Shown here piece by piece: positions 21,421 through 32,590 of a stretch of 64,000 nucleotides of DNA. The position numbers and the translations under genes were made by a program. Location of the stretch: the NCBI GenBank assembly GCA_025403435.1, contig JAJQZP010000219.1:264575-328574 (forward strand), read 5' to 3'. A model generated the notes under the pieces. That model was not told where the DNA came from. It saw nothing but the letters and a program-made list of their open reading frames with translations, and searched no databases. The DNA is from Artocarpus heterophyllus. Lineage: Eukaryota; Streptophyta; Magnoliopsida; Rosales; Moraceae. Positions within the stretch are counted from its first letter, which is position 1. Every line of letters begins with the position of its first letter.

Positions 21421-22698
21421 TGCAAGTGTGTTTGCATATGATGTGATTGCATTTAATATGCTCACTAAGGTTAATAAAAAGGTAACATAAAGATAAAAGG
21501 AAAGTGTCGTACCAGCCTCCTTGTTGTGAGGTAATGAAAGTAAAGTTAAAGATTAACATCCTAAATATGAAGTACATGACCTCGAAGATCAATGGTCTTA
21601 AGTCTTCCACAAGGGAAGCATCACGTTTATGATATCATGATTAAAGATGTTGGTACGAATACTAAAGGTTATAAGATAAAGAAAGTTAAGGAACAAAGAA
21701 TGGAAAGTTAAAGTAAGATAAGAAAAGTTAAGGAATAAGGATAGAAAGCTAAAGTAGGATAAGGATAGTTAAGGAACGAAGATAGAAGTTAAAGTAAAAA
21801 AAAAAGAATGTTCATAAGACACTCATAATTGAAAGTTCATGATTGAGCATGAATGGAAACATACATTTTGATTTTTCAGGTTTTCCTTGTTATGAAACAT
21901 TTATATGCTATAGAAAATATTCTGAGGAATGTTTTGTATTAAATGTTTATAAAAACATAAATGACGATTATGAAGAGCAATCTGAGGATTGTTTTATGTT
22001 AAATATTTTATGAAAAACGTTACAAAAATGTTTTATAAAAAAGTTTATGAGAAACGTTTTAGAAATGATTTATGAAAAATGTTAATGAGAAATGTTTTAA
22101 GAAAAAGGTTTCCATGAGAAAAGTTTCTAAAGCATGTTTTAAATGATTTGCGAGAATATGTTTGAACTTACTGAGCGAAAGCTCATTAAAAGTTTCTTCA
22201 TGTTATAGGTAGTTTTATGGGCGACCAGTAGGATCCGTTAGAAGAGCTGGGTGCTGCGGATGACAGATGCGAGGATTTAGGTATGAATACCACTACAGTA
22301 AGTTTTTGCTATCTAAAAGAAATATTTTCTACTATTTAATATAGTGTTTTCAAAGTTTTAAGAAAAACAAAGTTTTAAGAAATATTTTCAAGTTTTAAGA
22401 TACAATTTATGAACTGTTTAATATAATTATAATGTTAAGTTTTAAGTTATGTTTTAGTAAATGTTTCTTATTAAGTTTTAAGAAACGATTTGAAATAGTT
22501 TTAAAGTCAAGTGTTGAGTGAGGTCTCGACTTGAATGGCGACCGATGTAGCAGTAGTTTTTAAAAAACGTTTCAAAGAATGTTTAAGAAAAAACCATTTA
22601 ATTCAGTATTTTTCTTACTAAGTAAGTAAGATTACTGCTTAAAAATGATGTTTAAGAAAGTAAAGTGACTACCCAAAAAGGCGGGTAGTCACAATTTT

Positions 22699-24002
22699 AA
22701 TTCCATAAAAACCTTATAAAAGATGAGTAATAGATTTCCTACCTCTTGACAAATTACCATGCTGATAACTTCCAGCTCACAATAACAAGCTTACCACGTA
22801 AGCTCCAAGTACTCCGTCATCCTATGACGTATAAAATAACCATACTTTAACTAAATTCTTAATCCATAATCATATCAATTTACCAATTATTCTTATTAAT
22901 GTACCATAATCATTTATATAAAATCTTTGGAACACTTTGTAACATACAACGGTGTAAAACAAGTGTGTTTGGAATGCTTGATCAGCCTACTGATGAATTA
23001 TTTCTGGCCTTCCAAATAAAACTGCTATTTTGGACTCTCTTCCGGCCTGTTGATTATTGGTCATCGGCCTGCCGAACTGAACAGTGTTCAGCATGCCGAT
23101 TCATGGCGTTCGGCCTGCCAACAAGTTCAGCCTACAGATTGAAAAGATTAGCTTGCCGATAGAACAACTTCTGGGAATTCCGGTTTTCATTTTCAAATTT
23201 TCAACCTTTAAAACTCAATCCGATCCTTTTTTAACAATTTTTAGGGTATAGAAAATGCATAAAAACTATGAATTAACATATTTAAATACATATAGATCAT
23301 TCTTTTCAAAATTTTCATGCTCAACAAACAAATCTAAACCAAAGATCAAAACTTTTCGAAACTAGGTCAAAAACTCAGTTTAAACAAAGATCTATGTACA
23401 TCAAGCTTCAAAAACGTTATATAATTACCCACAAACTTCAAGAATACATTTCTCTCAATTTTCATACCAAAATACAACATAGAACCAAGATTAGAGTTTT
23501 AGAAATCTAACCTCAAACTTAGTTCAAAAGTATAGTTTAATCTTGAAATCGTCTAAACCCCCTTGATCTTTGAGCTTGTGAGAGATTGTTTGTGGTTTTT
23601 GTGAAAGGGTCGCTTGAATTTTCCCTTTTGATTTCTCTGGTTTTGCTTCACCGTGGATGTAAAGAAGAAGAAGAAAGAGAAAGAGAAAGAGAAGGAAGAA
23701 CAAAAGAAAGAAAGAGAGAGTGTCGGCAAGGATGAGGAAAGAAAGAAAGAAGGCAGGAAAAATGAGTCTCTTCGAAGACTTTTAGACACAAAATGCCAAA
23801 ATGGCCTTTTTGTAAATAATTAGAAGTTCCAAAAGCATTTAGGTAAATATACTAAATAGATATAGAAAAATTTTAGAAAATTTAAAAATAAGTAGAAATA
23901 AATAACATGAAATAGATTTTAGATGAAACAAAATTTAATTGGCACACTAATAATTAATTTGATTACACCATAATACCCATGAGGAAAATAGCGGGTGTCA
24001 CA
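22699..24002 (-). repeat. Proximal part of the 3' LTR of the outer retrotransposon
   Basis: It corresponds to 29350-30677 of the other LTR. It ends (LTR start on the minus strand) with TGTGACACCCGC at 24002. It includes a GA-rich tract near 23655-23760. Confidence 0.85.
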
Positions 24003-24015
24003 TCTCTACCCCCTT
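24003..24015 (-). promoter_or_regulatory. Polypurine tract of the outer retrotransposon
   Basis: On the minus strand it reads AAGGGGGTAGAGA, directly before the 3' LTR and after an AAATTTCTTT end like the one in the young element. Confidence 0.75.
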
Positions 24016-24963
24016 AAAGAAATTTCATCCCTGAAATCTCAAATCTAACTATAGTAGTAAAAATCACACTTCTATAATGATTCTGCTTTCAACTCTACTC
24101 CCTTAGTATTATTGTCTCCAAATGTGGATTATCATATCTCCTTTCACTTGCTTAAGATATCAACCTTGCTTTAAACATCAAATCTTTCAACAAGAGTATT
24201 TCTAATAGGTTCCAACTTACAACACTGTATTTTTGTTTAGGAATCTGATCAAAAAAGCACACATGCCATCATACCATTTTTCTAGTCCGTCACTATCCAT
24301 GGACTGTGATTTACAATTACATTAAGGAAATTGCTAGGGAATTTTGGCATTCTTCATCTTTGGGCTCGTTTTTCTTTCCGAGTAAGGAAAACTCAAGGAT
24401 AGTTGATTTCATATTCCAGTTAATAAACTAAAAAGTAATCATAAAATAAATCACAAGAACTTCTACTCAAAATCATACATTAAACTCATATATAGAGATA
24501 TATTAGATGGAATCTGGTAATTATAGCCAACTCAATAGATTCTTCATTAAACGACTACCTTCATGACACACAAACATTTCTCCCACATAACACACTCATA
24601 TTTTCCATGAAATATCCCCACAATTGACTTTGGTACTTCCACAAAACATTAATAGAGTACTACACATTACAAACATGATACGGATATGTTTTGAGAGTAC
24701 AAGGTACTCCGTATACCAGCTATCCACATTATGCATGCTTGGAGAATACAAAAACATCAATAAATAAAAGATTAGACCTTAAGTGGGATGCGTTTCGAGA
24801 GCATCAAGTACTCCGTATCCAGCCATCCTGGCATTAGGCTCAATGAATCTAAAAGTTTTAACAATGGCATACCACAATAAATACAGAATACAGGAAAAAT
24901 GATTATTCGTGACACATGAAATACAGACACACATGCCTACATGCCATGGATAAAACCAAAAGA

Positions 24964-25614
24964 TTATAGATAAAGATTTAAATCAAATGGCTGCTCTTAG
25001 CTTTTCTTTTCCCATTCAAGCTTAGACGTTGCAATGTCAGACTCTGGATGAATGATTTGTATCTTATCTAACAATTCCTCAGCGGTTGAAGCAGTAACAA
25101 AGATTTGTCTCCTCGATTCCACAATGAAGTTTTCCTCCACAACGTAATCTCAAAATTTTAAAGGATCATCATAAAAACCATTTACATTTAAAAGTACTAA
25201 GGGTTTGGAATAAAAGCCCAATAAATGCCTACTAGCAACCATGAATATTTCCTCAAGGGTACCTAGACTACCAGGTAATGCTATAAAAGCATCAGATTTA
25301 TCAATCATGGTTTTATGACGTTCAGAGGTGTCTAAAACTTTTTTCTCCCTACCTATTGTTTTTCCACAAAGGTTCCCCTCAGCCAGGAGTCGAGGGATAA
25401 TCCCCAAGACTTCGACACCACCAGACTGAGCTGCTATTGCCATATTTCCCATTAATCATAAACTACCACCCCCGTAGGTCATGTTAATTTTCCTTCATGC
25501 TAAGGCTTGTCCTAAGTGTCTTGCGGCTTCTAGATAAACTTTATCTTTTCCAGGGCTAGAACCACAAAAGACACAGACACTGTTTATTTACCTAGTTGGC
25601 TGGAAGGTAGACAT
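24964..25614 (-). pseudogene. Decayed LOG-like cargo gene of the outer retrotransposon
   Basis: This is the counterpart of 16797-17447 with identical overall length (651 bp from ATG to TAA), so indels are absent or balanced. A stop appears nine codons in (TAA near 25590), and there are further changes: PGG became PGS in the signature, and a stop at the upstream end of the central block. The open part at 25150-25452 still reads SDAFIALPGSLGTLEEIF. Unlike the young copy, the block before SDAF here reads SERHKTM, retaining an Arg at the catalytic position. So the old copy broke after departing from an ancestor closer to functional LOG in that block. Confidence 0.85.
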
Positions 25615-26266
25615 ATTTGATTTATATGATTGGTTGCTTGTGTCTACTATGTTTAGACTCGAGGTTCTACATGGGATTTTAAATATGAGGGATATGCATA
25701 GGACTAATGAGACAGATGAATAGATAACAAAAAGATAATGCAAAGGTCTAAACAAAACATTGTGTAGGCAAGAAAGTAACTAAAAGCAATTGTCGGTTAT
25801 GAAAAATCTGATATACTTTTTGAAAAAGATAAGACTCAAACTATATAACTTTTGACATTTAGGAATGGCTTGATAAAAGACATTCTGACACAGCTGTAGA
25901 CCTTTTGACAAATATACATTGAATCTAAAAAATCAATATATACAACACATACTATAGAACTTTTAAAATTTGAGAAATAAATCTCGAAATACCTAGATAA
26001 GTTTCAAAAATTCAAACATGTTGCAGCACCGCATGTGATGTGTCTAACAAGATAATATATTTTATTATATATATATATATATATTAAAGAAAACCATAAA
26101 GAAAATAAGATACTAACACTTACTATATCAATCTAGCAATCACAATTTTTTTGGATACAGAAGCAAATATTTTGAGCACAAAATAGTTTTTTCTTATTAA
26201 AAAGAAAGACACATATCATTAAATATCAACTGAAACGATTTCAAACAAACAAAGACTAAACAACCT

Positions 26267-26803
26267 TTATAGAGTGATGACGTTTTCCCCATCTAGTTTT
26301 CTTATAGCTTGGCAACCAGGATCTAGAAATACCATATTCTTGAGACGTTGTCTTTCTGCATACATTTTGGGCCAAAGTTTAAAAATAGCTCCTTGAACAT
26401 ACCCACTAGGATGATATTGAAAAGGAGAATGGAGGTTATCCAAGTTCTCCTTGGAGAGTCCATCCCTATAAAACCTTATTTTATCCTCTCTATTTACATA
26501 CACATATCCAGATGAAATACATTTACCGTTATAATTTTGTTGTCCACATTTGTTACAAGTAACCGTGATGGCATAAGCTCTTCTTTTCATCGCACTATGG
26601 CTGGTACCTGTACCTGGTAAACTCACATCTTGATTGAAGTCACTCGAATAGATCTTCCCCTCTATCAACATTCTCACATCACAAGGGATGCCAAAACGCA
26701 TAAGAATTCACAACCGAGTGATCCTAGCCTTGTATTTTTTTCTAAGAATCTTTTGAGAGAGTGATGAAAAATACTTTCTCAAGTGTTGGTACTTTGGATC
26801 CAT
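26267..26803 (-). pseudogene. Decayed four-Cys basic protein gene of the outer retrotransposon
   Basis: This is the counterpart of 15633-16154. It opens with MDPKYQHLRKYF, and a TGA at 26705-26707 replaces the Trp-32 codon (TGG to TGA). After the stop the frame stays open through the rest of the protein and runs six codons past the young copy's stop. The third Cys of the putative zinc cluster is changed to Tyr, leaving CNKCGQQNYNGKC, while the DKIRF...GLSKENL block is kept. Confidence 0.88.
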
Positions 26804-28302
26804 GGGGAAATGAAAGAAGAGTAGATAAAAAAGAAAAATAGAGATAGTAAGTTGCAAAATTGTGGAAATCCTTCTTCTTTTAGAGATAAAAAAAAGAAGT
26901 TCTAGAGAGAAAGTAGAGGATTTACGATTTAGAGAGAATGACAAGTTTAGAGAGAGAATGAGCTCAGAGAAATGAGTTGCTATGCACAATAGACATATAT
27001 GTGGACAATGATTAAACCACTATAGACGACACTTGTAGAGACCACGTATAAGAGATAGTGTAGATCGAACTGATTCAGGATTTAGACTAAGTCAAATGTT
27101 CTAAGTTAAAGTGAGTTAGGTTGTTTTCGGGCTTTAACACATTTAGAACTAACAAGCATGAAATTGAAATCCAACTTGTTCAAGTCTTAAGCGTAATTGC
27201 AAACCCACTTCAAATACAATTGATCAAAATAAATGCCACACCCGAATTGATAAAAATCAGGACTCCTCCTAAATATTACCCAAATCGTTTCATAACAACA
27301 AAATTATCTTATAAGTCAAATAATTTGCCTTAATTAAAACCTTATTAAACCATGCATACACGCCTATCTTATCCTTAATATTCAACATCTGTCAATATGT
27401 ATTCACCCTTAACACCACTAAAGGTTTGAATGTAACTAACCTTGAAATCAATGTACTTTTTGTCTTCCAACACAGACCACATCAATGAGTAAAGACCATC
27501 AATGTTACTACTTAAGGATATCTATATCCTCACAATTCCACTTATATAATCCTTAATTTTCTCATATAACAATACCTCAAGTAACCGAGAGATTCTCATC
27601 AAAACATCTAAGAGTTAAACCTTTCATCGTATAGGCCCAAAATCATTGCAGGTGCTTTAAGCATTATGATTTACTTAAGGAAACTTCTATTGGTCATTTT
27701 CACATTACATCCATTTAGAAGGACTAATATCACCACTTAAATACAAGGTACGTAACAAAAATATTCCAACCTAGGAATTCACGGATTCCTCAACTTTACA
27801 AAATTTCATTAGACCAAAGAAATAATATTTATCTCACTCAAGGTTCAATACCATGGATTCCCAACTTATCTCATGTTCCTCAAGTAAATAAAACTTTCAA
27901 GAAAGGTTATCTACACTTAAGTACTGCACCAAGTCTGCACATAATCACCATATGGGTTTGAATCAATTATGAAAAATTTGTTACAATCATACTAAACCTT
28001 GAAATCAACAACTTAAGCATTGGATTTCTCACTATTCTATACGAGTTGAAAATGCTTATAGATTCTTGTAACTATACGAATCTCTCATAAGCAATCTACA
28101 CATAATTTCGTTCCATATAATTATTATATCCATGTAACCGTTAATACTTCCACTGTAGGATTTTTCCATGTCACATCCTCTTGGACTGTATAAATTAACT
28201 TAAAGGTTTACTTTGATGATGACATTAAAAATTCAACTTTAAAACCATCTCAAAAATAGATTTTTAAAGTGGTGCTACACTCCCTAGGTTAACCAAACCT
28301 AG

Positions 28303-28314
28303 GCCTGGATACCA
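28303..28314 (-). promoter_or_regulatory. Degraded primer-binding site of the outer retrotransposon
   Basis: On the minus strand it reads TGGTATCCAGGC, a mutated form of the iMet site, at the same spacing from its LTR as in the young element. Confidence 0.7.
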
Positions 28315-28321
28315 AAAATTC

Positions 28322-30677
28322 TATAGCGTCCCTAAGGAGAGGTTAACAGTTTTTAATAAATAAAATAAAGAACAAAAACTATAAATAAACATCAAAAGTA
28401 TTTTGCCTGGTACTTGAATAAAAACTCTTAAAACAAAATAAAAATATAAACAACAATTAAACCACAGTTTAATGTAGCACCATAAATTCAATAATACAAA
28501 ACTGTCATTATCATCATTCCAACCTTCAACACATCTTAATATAGTCACAAAAAGTAACATACGATGCTTAGATTATCATGAAGGACATTCTTAAACAAAT
28601 GAAGCAATTTCCAATGTATACAGTCACATAGTTTACTCAACTATATTTCTTGTCACCACCTCATACATTGTGAGTCTAAAAAGATAAAAATAATGGAGAA
28701 TGAGCAACAACATGCTCAGTAGGGAAAACATTACTCATCTTTAGGTTTCTATCATTGTCACATTAAAACATGCATGGTTAGTTAATTCTTGTTCATTATT
28801 TAACAATTTTATCATATTTAATTCTGATGGATACCTTATGATCATTCTTACGAAGTTTCGTACACATATATATACATAATAATTCAAGATTTAGTTATGC
28901 TCGTCTATATCTACTGTGCCATAGAATATCATTTCACTCAAGTCATCAAAACCCAAATAGGAGCGCTTGATCACCCTCCAAACATTCTAAGAGTGTTCTG
29001 ATGAGGGGACATCAAGCCCCAGATCCTCACCAAGTTGATTTCTGTATAGTGCGTTCTGAGACTTTCGACCCAAAGGAGTGTCATCACCTCCCCTCTATTT
29101 TGCCTTTTAGGATATTTGTGCTCAAGGACATAATCGCCACCATCTTCATGTCTTATCATTCCTCTATAATCATTCATTATCTATCGAGTTAATTATTCCT
29201 GACCATGCTTTTCAATTTACAACAACATATATCAAATCAATATATTCCTCGCTGTACAATACAGGACGAGTTCATATCATTATCTCATATGTGATACTCA
29301 TATACTAGCAGTTCAACATATGTATATATATCTTGCAATAAAACAATCAATTTTAATTCTATAAAAACTCACAAAAGATGAGTAATGGATTCCTTACCTC
29401 TTGGTGAATTACCATGATGATAACTTCTAGCTTACAATAACAATTTCACCACGTAAGCTCCAAGTACTCCGTCATCCTACGACGTATAAAATACTCATAC
29501 TTTAACTAAATTCCTAATTCATAATCATACTGATTTACCAATTATTCTTATTAATGTGCCATAATCATTTATATGAAATCCTTGGAACATTTTGTAACAT
29601 AAAACGGTGTAAAACAAGTATGTTTGGAATGCTTGATCAGCCTACCATTAACTATTTCTAGCCTTTCGAACAAACCTGCTATTTTGGACTCTCTTCCAGC
29701 CCATTGGTTACTGTTCATTGGCCTACTGATACTATTCATCGGCCTGTCAAATTGAACAGTGTTCGACATGTTGATTCATGGCGTTTGGCCTGTCGAACCT
29801 GCCGATGGGTTCGACCTATAGATTGAAAAGATCAGCCTGCTGACAGAACAAGTTCTAGGAATTCCAGTTTCCATTTTCAAAGTTTTCAAACTTTAAAACT
29901 CAATTCGATCATTTTTAACAATTTTTAGGGTATAGAACATGCATAAAAACCATGGATTAACAATTTAAACACATAGAGATCATTCTTTTCAAAATTTTCA
30001 TGCTCAACAAACAAATCTAAACGAAAGATTAAAACTTTTCAAAACTAGCTCAAAAACTCAGTTTAAACAAAGATCGATGTAAATCAAGCTTTAAAAAACG
30101 TTGTATAATTACCCACAAACATCAAGGACATATTTCTCTCAATTTTCATACCAAAATACAACTTAGAACCAAGATTAGAGTTTTCAAAATCTAACCTCAA
30201 ACTTAGTTTAAAAGCAGAGTTTAATCTTGAAATCGTCTAAATCCCTTTGATCTTTGAGCTTGTGGGAGATTGTTTATGGTTTTTGTGAAAGGGTCACTTG
30301 AATTTTCTCTTTTTGATCTCTCTAGTTTTGCTTCACCGTGGATGTAAAGAAGAAGAAGAAAAGAAAGAGAAAGAGAAGGAAGAAAGAAAGAGAGAGTGTC
30401 GGCAAGGACAAGGAAAGAAAAGAAAGAAGGTAGGAAAAATGAGTCTCTTCGGAGACTTTCAGGCACAAAATGCCAAATTGGCATTTTTGTAAATAATTAG
30501 AAGTTTTAAGGATATTTAGGTAAATATACTAAATAGATATAGAAAAATTTTAAAAAATTTAAAAATAAGTAGAAATAAATAACATGAAATAGATTTTAGA
30601 TTAAACAAATTTTAATTAGCACACTAATAATTACTTTGATTACCATAATATTTTTTAGAAAAATAACAGGTGTCACA
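28322..30677 (-). repeat. 5' LTR of the outer retrotransposon
   Basis: 2356 bp, TGTGACACCTG on the minus strand down to a GCTATA end at 28322 (mutated from ...TTACA). It shares long blocks with the split 3' LTR, including the GA-rich tract at about 30345-30430. Confidence 0.85.
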
Positions 30678-31590
30678 TCACACGACTTTGGTGCCTCCAT
30701 CTGCGCTCCAGTGCTCGCTTCTCCTAACTCACCGCGCAACTCTTGCCACGGATGACTCCCTACTCAACTTTGGCAATTGTTCAAGCAACTTTGCAATTTC
30801 AACCTTATAGTTTCACGGAGGTCGTGCCTTCGTAGGAGGTCCAATCTTGGCGCAATAGCTCAGGCTCAGGCTCAGGGTCATGGTCAGGCTCCGGCGAGGA
30901 AGCCATATTGGAAAAATCAAAGAAGATAGAGAGGGACAAGAACACAAAGGAGAGAAAGGAAAGAGCGAGAAACGGGGAGAAAAAGGAAGAAGGTGAAAGA
31001 AAAATTAATAATTGTTACAATTTTATTTGTTAAAAATTAATTTGGATTTTTTTGTAATTTAACTAGTCAATAAATGTGTATTTATATTTTTTGACATATT
31101 TATTAATTTGTTTTAAACTTGAACGATTGGTTTCTATTCCTCTATAAAAGGTCTATTTTCCTCATTCCCCTTTCTTATTCTTTATTCATTCAGTTAACAA
31201 ATGCAGTTTTTATCCCTTGGACCGTGATATTTTATAGATTGATCACCATCTTGGTTTTTTGTTGCTTTCCTATTTGGTGTCGTTTTTCGGGATGCTGTCG
31301 TTTGTTTGTTGCCCTTTGCTTTCCCTGCGTTGTTAACGAGAATTTTTTTAATCATATTCCCCCAGAATTCCCTTAAAAAAAAATAAAACAAAAAACATGG
31401 AGACGACGAGGAAGAAAACGACGAAATGTCCCCCCGCTTTTTTTTTAAAAAAATAATAATAAAAGATTTTTTTCCCGAAGGTCACAAACTATTTCGCTAA
31501 ATTATAGGGGACTCTGTTGTAAATAACCGTAAACTGAAGGACCAAACGGATAATGAATTGACTTCTAGCGTACTCTGATTGCTTTTCGTT
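30678..31590. other. Right half of the retrotransposon target site plus upstream DNA of the next gene
   Basis: It starts with the TSD copy TCACA. The first 230 bases are GC-rich; on the minus strand an ATG at 30906 opens a 33-aa frame rich in Glu-Pro (SSPEPDHDPEPEPELL). Beyond its stop another frame reads VEIAKLLEQLPKLSRESS. This looks like a decayed gene end but no family was recognised. Two GTCGTTT motifs at 31277-31303 link it to the 4.2-8.6 kb region, so both halves belonged to one stretch before insertion. Confidence 0.35.
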
Positions 31591-31647
31591 CTATGAATAC
31601 GCCAAAAGACACACATAAGACTGCCAGCATCCAAACTCTCTCAGCGT

Positions 31648-31671
31648 CTTCTTCTTCTTCTTCTTCTTCTT
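31648..31671 (+). repeat. TCT triplet repeat in the 5' leader of the 1116-aa protein gene
   Basis: About eight TCT units lie in the transcribed leader just before a GT donor at 31690. Such CT-rich leaders are common in plants. Confidence 0.7.
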
Positions 31672-31916
31672 CGAGTTTTCAATTTTCTGGTATGAAGAAT
31701 TTCTCCCCGTTTCTATCTTTTTTCTATGTAAATTCACACAAGATCATCGTTTTTTCTGCTATAATTTTTATTTTTGGTCTTTTGCTGTTTGATGAATGTG
31801 TTATTGATTAATATGTTTACTCGGTTGTTTTTACGCATATGATTATTTCTTTAAAGCTCTAAATCCGATGAAATATTTTTGTGGGTTTTGATCAGTTTAC
31901 TTTTTTTAATCAAAAA

Positions 31917-32590
31917 TTGAAGTCGAGGACAAATGATGGGGGTTTGTTAATGTGTTCTTTGATTGGTATATTTTGGCCAATTCTCTAGCTTGTTTTTAGG
32001 CCTGATTATCACTTGAAGACACTAATTCTGATGATATATTTTTTGGGGGTTTTGATCAATTTGTTTAATCTGAGGAAGAATTATGGGCTTTGGGTCTTTA
32101 TGAATGTGTGCTTTGATTAATATTTACTGGACAATTCTATAACTTGTTTTAGCGCCTGATCATCACTTTAAGGGACTAATTTTGATTAGAAACGTTTTGG
32201 GTTCTAATCAATTTACTTAATTTGTTGTTAGAAATCAAAGTTGAGGAAAAATGACGGGCTTTGGGTCTTTATGAATGTGTGCTTTGAATAATATTTACTG
32301 GACAATTCTCTAACTTTTTTTTTTCGCCTGATTATCACTTTAAAGCACTAATTTTGATTAAAAAATTTGTGGGTTCTGATCAATTTACTTAATTTGTTGT
32401 TAGAAACCAAGGTTGAGGAAAAATTATGGGCTTTGGGTCTTTATGAGTATGTGCTTTGATTAATATTTATTGGCTAATTCTCAAGCTTGTTTTACGACTG
32501 AAAATCACTTGAAAGCACTAATTCTGATGATTTTTTTAATCAATTTAATAATTTGTTGTTAGAAACCGAAGCTGACGAAAAATGATGGGG
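31917..32590 (+). repeat. Tandem array in the 5'-UTR intron that copies the splice acceptor and start-codon region
   Basis: Five units with spacings of 147, 171, 172 and 159 bases; GGGCTTTGGGTCT-type anchors lie at 31938, 32085, 32256, 32428 and 32587. The last unit contains the real acceptor (TTGTTGTTAG, 32561-32562) and the real start ATGATGGGGTTTGGG. Units 3 and 4 keep a TTGTTGTTAG acceptor and a start-like AAAAATGACGGG or AAAAATTATGGG, each soon followed by a stop. The array therefore arose by duplication of the exon-2 border. Confidence 0.85.

Larger units (their letters stand above)
10016..22693 (+). mobile_element. Probable solo LTR (4.5 kb net) inserted in the outer element and itself interrupted
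   Basis: It starts TGTAACACTTG at 10016 and ends GTAGTCACA at 22693, a TG...CA pair. A perfect duplication ATTTT lies at 10011-10015 and 22694-22698. Removing the young element (12208-20366 plus one AGAGC copy) leaves about 4.5 kb. I found no second copy of either end inside, no primer-binding site and no coding frame, so a solo LTR left by LTR-LTR recombination fits best. Near the 3' end is a perfect 10-base hairpin (GTGACTACCC / GGGTAGTCAC, 22665-22692). An inverted repeat GGGCCACC / GGTGGCCC lies near 10455-10480. A non-LTR origin is less likely given the 5-base duplication. Confidence 0.7.
9010..30677 (-). mobile_element. Outer LTR retrotransposon (older copy), minus strand, carrying a decayed LOG and zinc-binding cargo; interrupted
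   Basis: On the minus strand it starts TGTGACACC at 30677 and ends CATTACA at 9010. A perfect 5-base target duplication TCACA lies at 9005-9009 and 30678-30682. The 5' LTR is 28322-30677. The 3' LTR is split into 22699-24002 and 9010-10015 by insertion of another element. The internal region (24003-28321) holds a degraded tRNA-iMet primer site and a polypurine tract. It parallels the interior of the young element at 14174-18402, including the same two cargo genes, here broken. No gag, protease, reverse transcriptase or integrase was recognised, so it is non-autonomous. The two LTRs differ at many positions (roughly a tenth by eye in the stretch compared), so it is much older than the inner copy. 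A FRGRNFFK-type 3' end plus iMet primer suggests Ty3/gypsy parentage. Confidence 0.85.
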
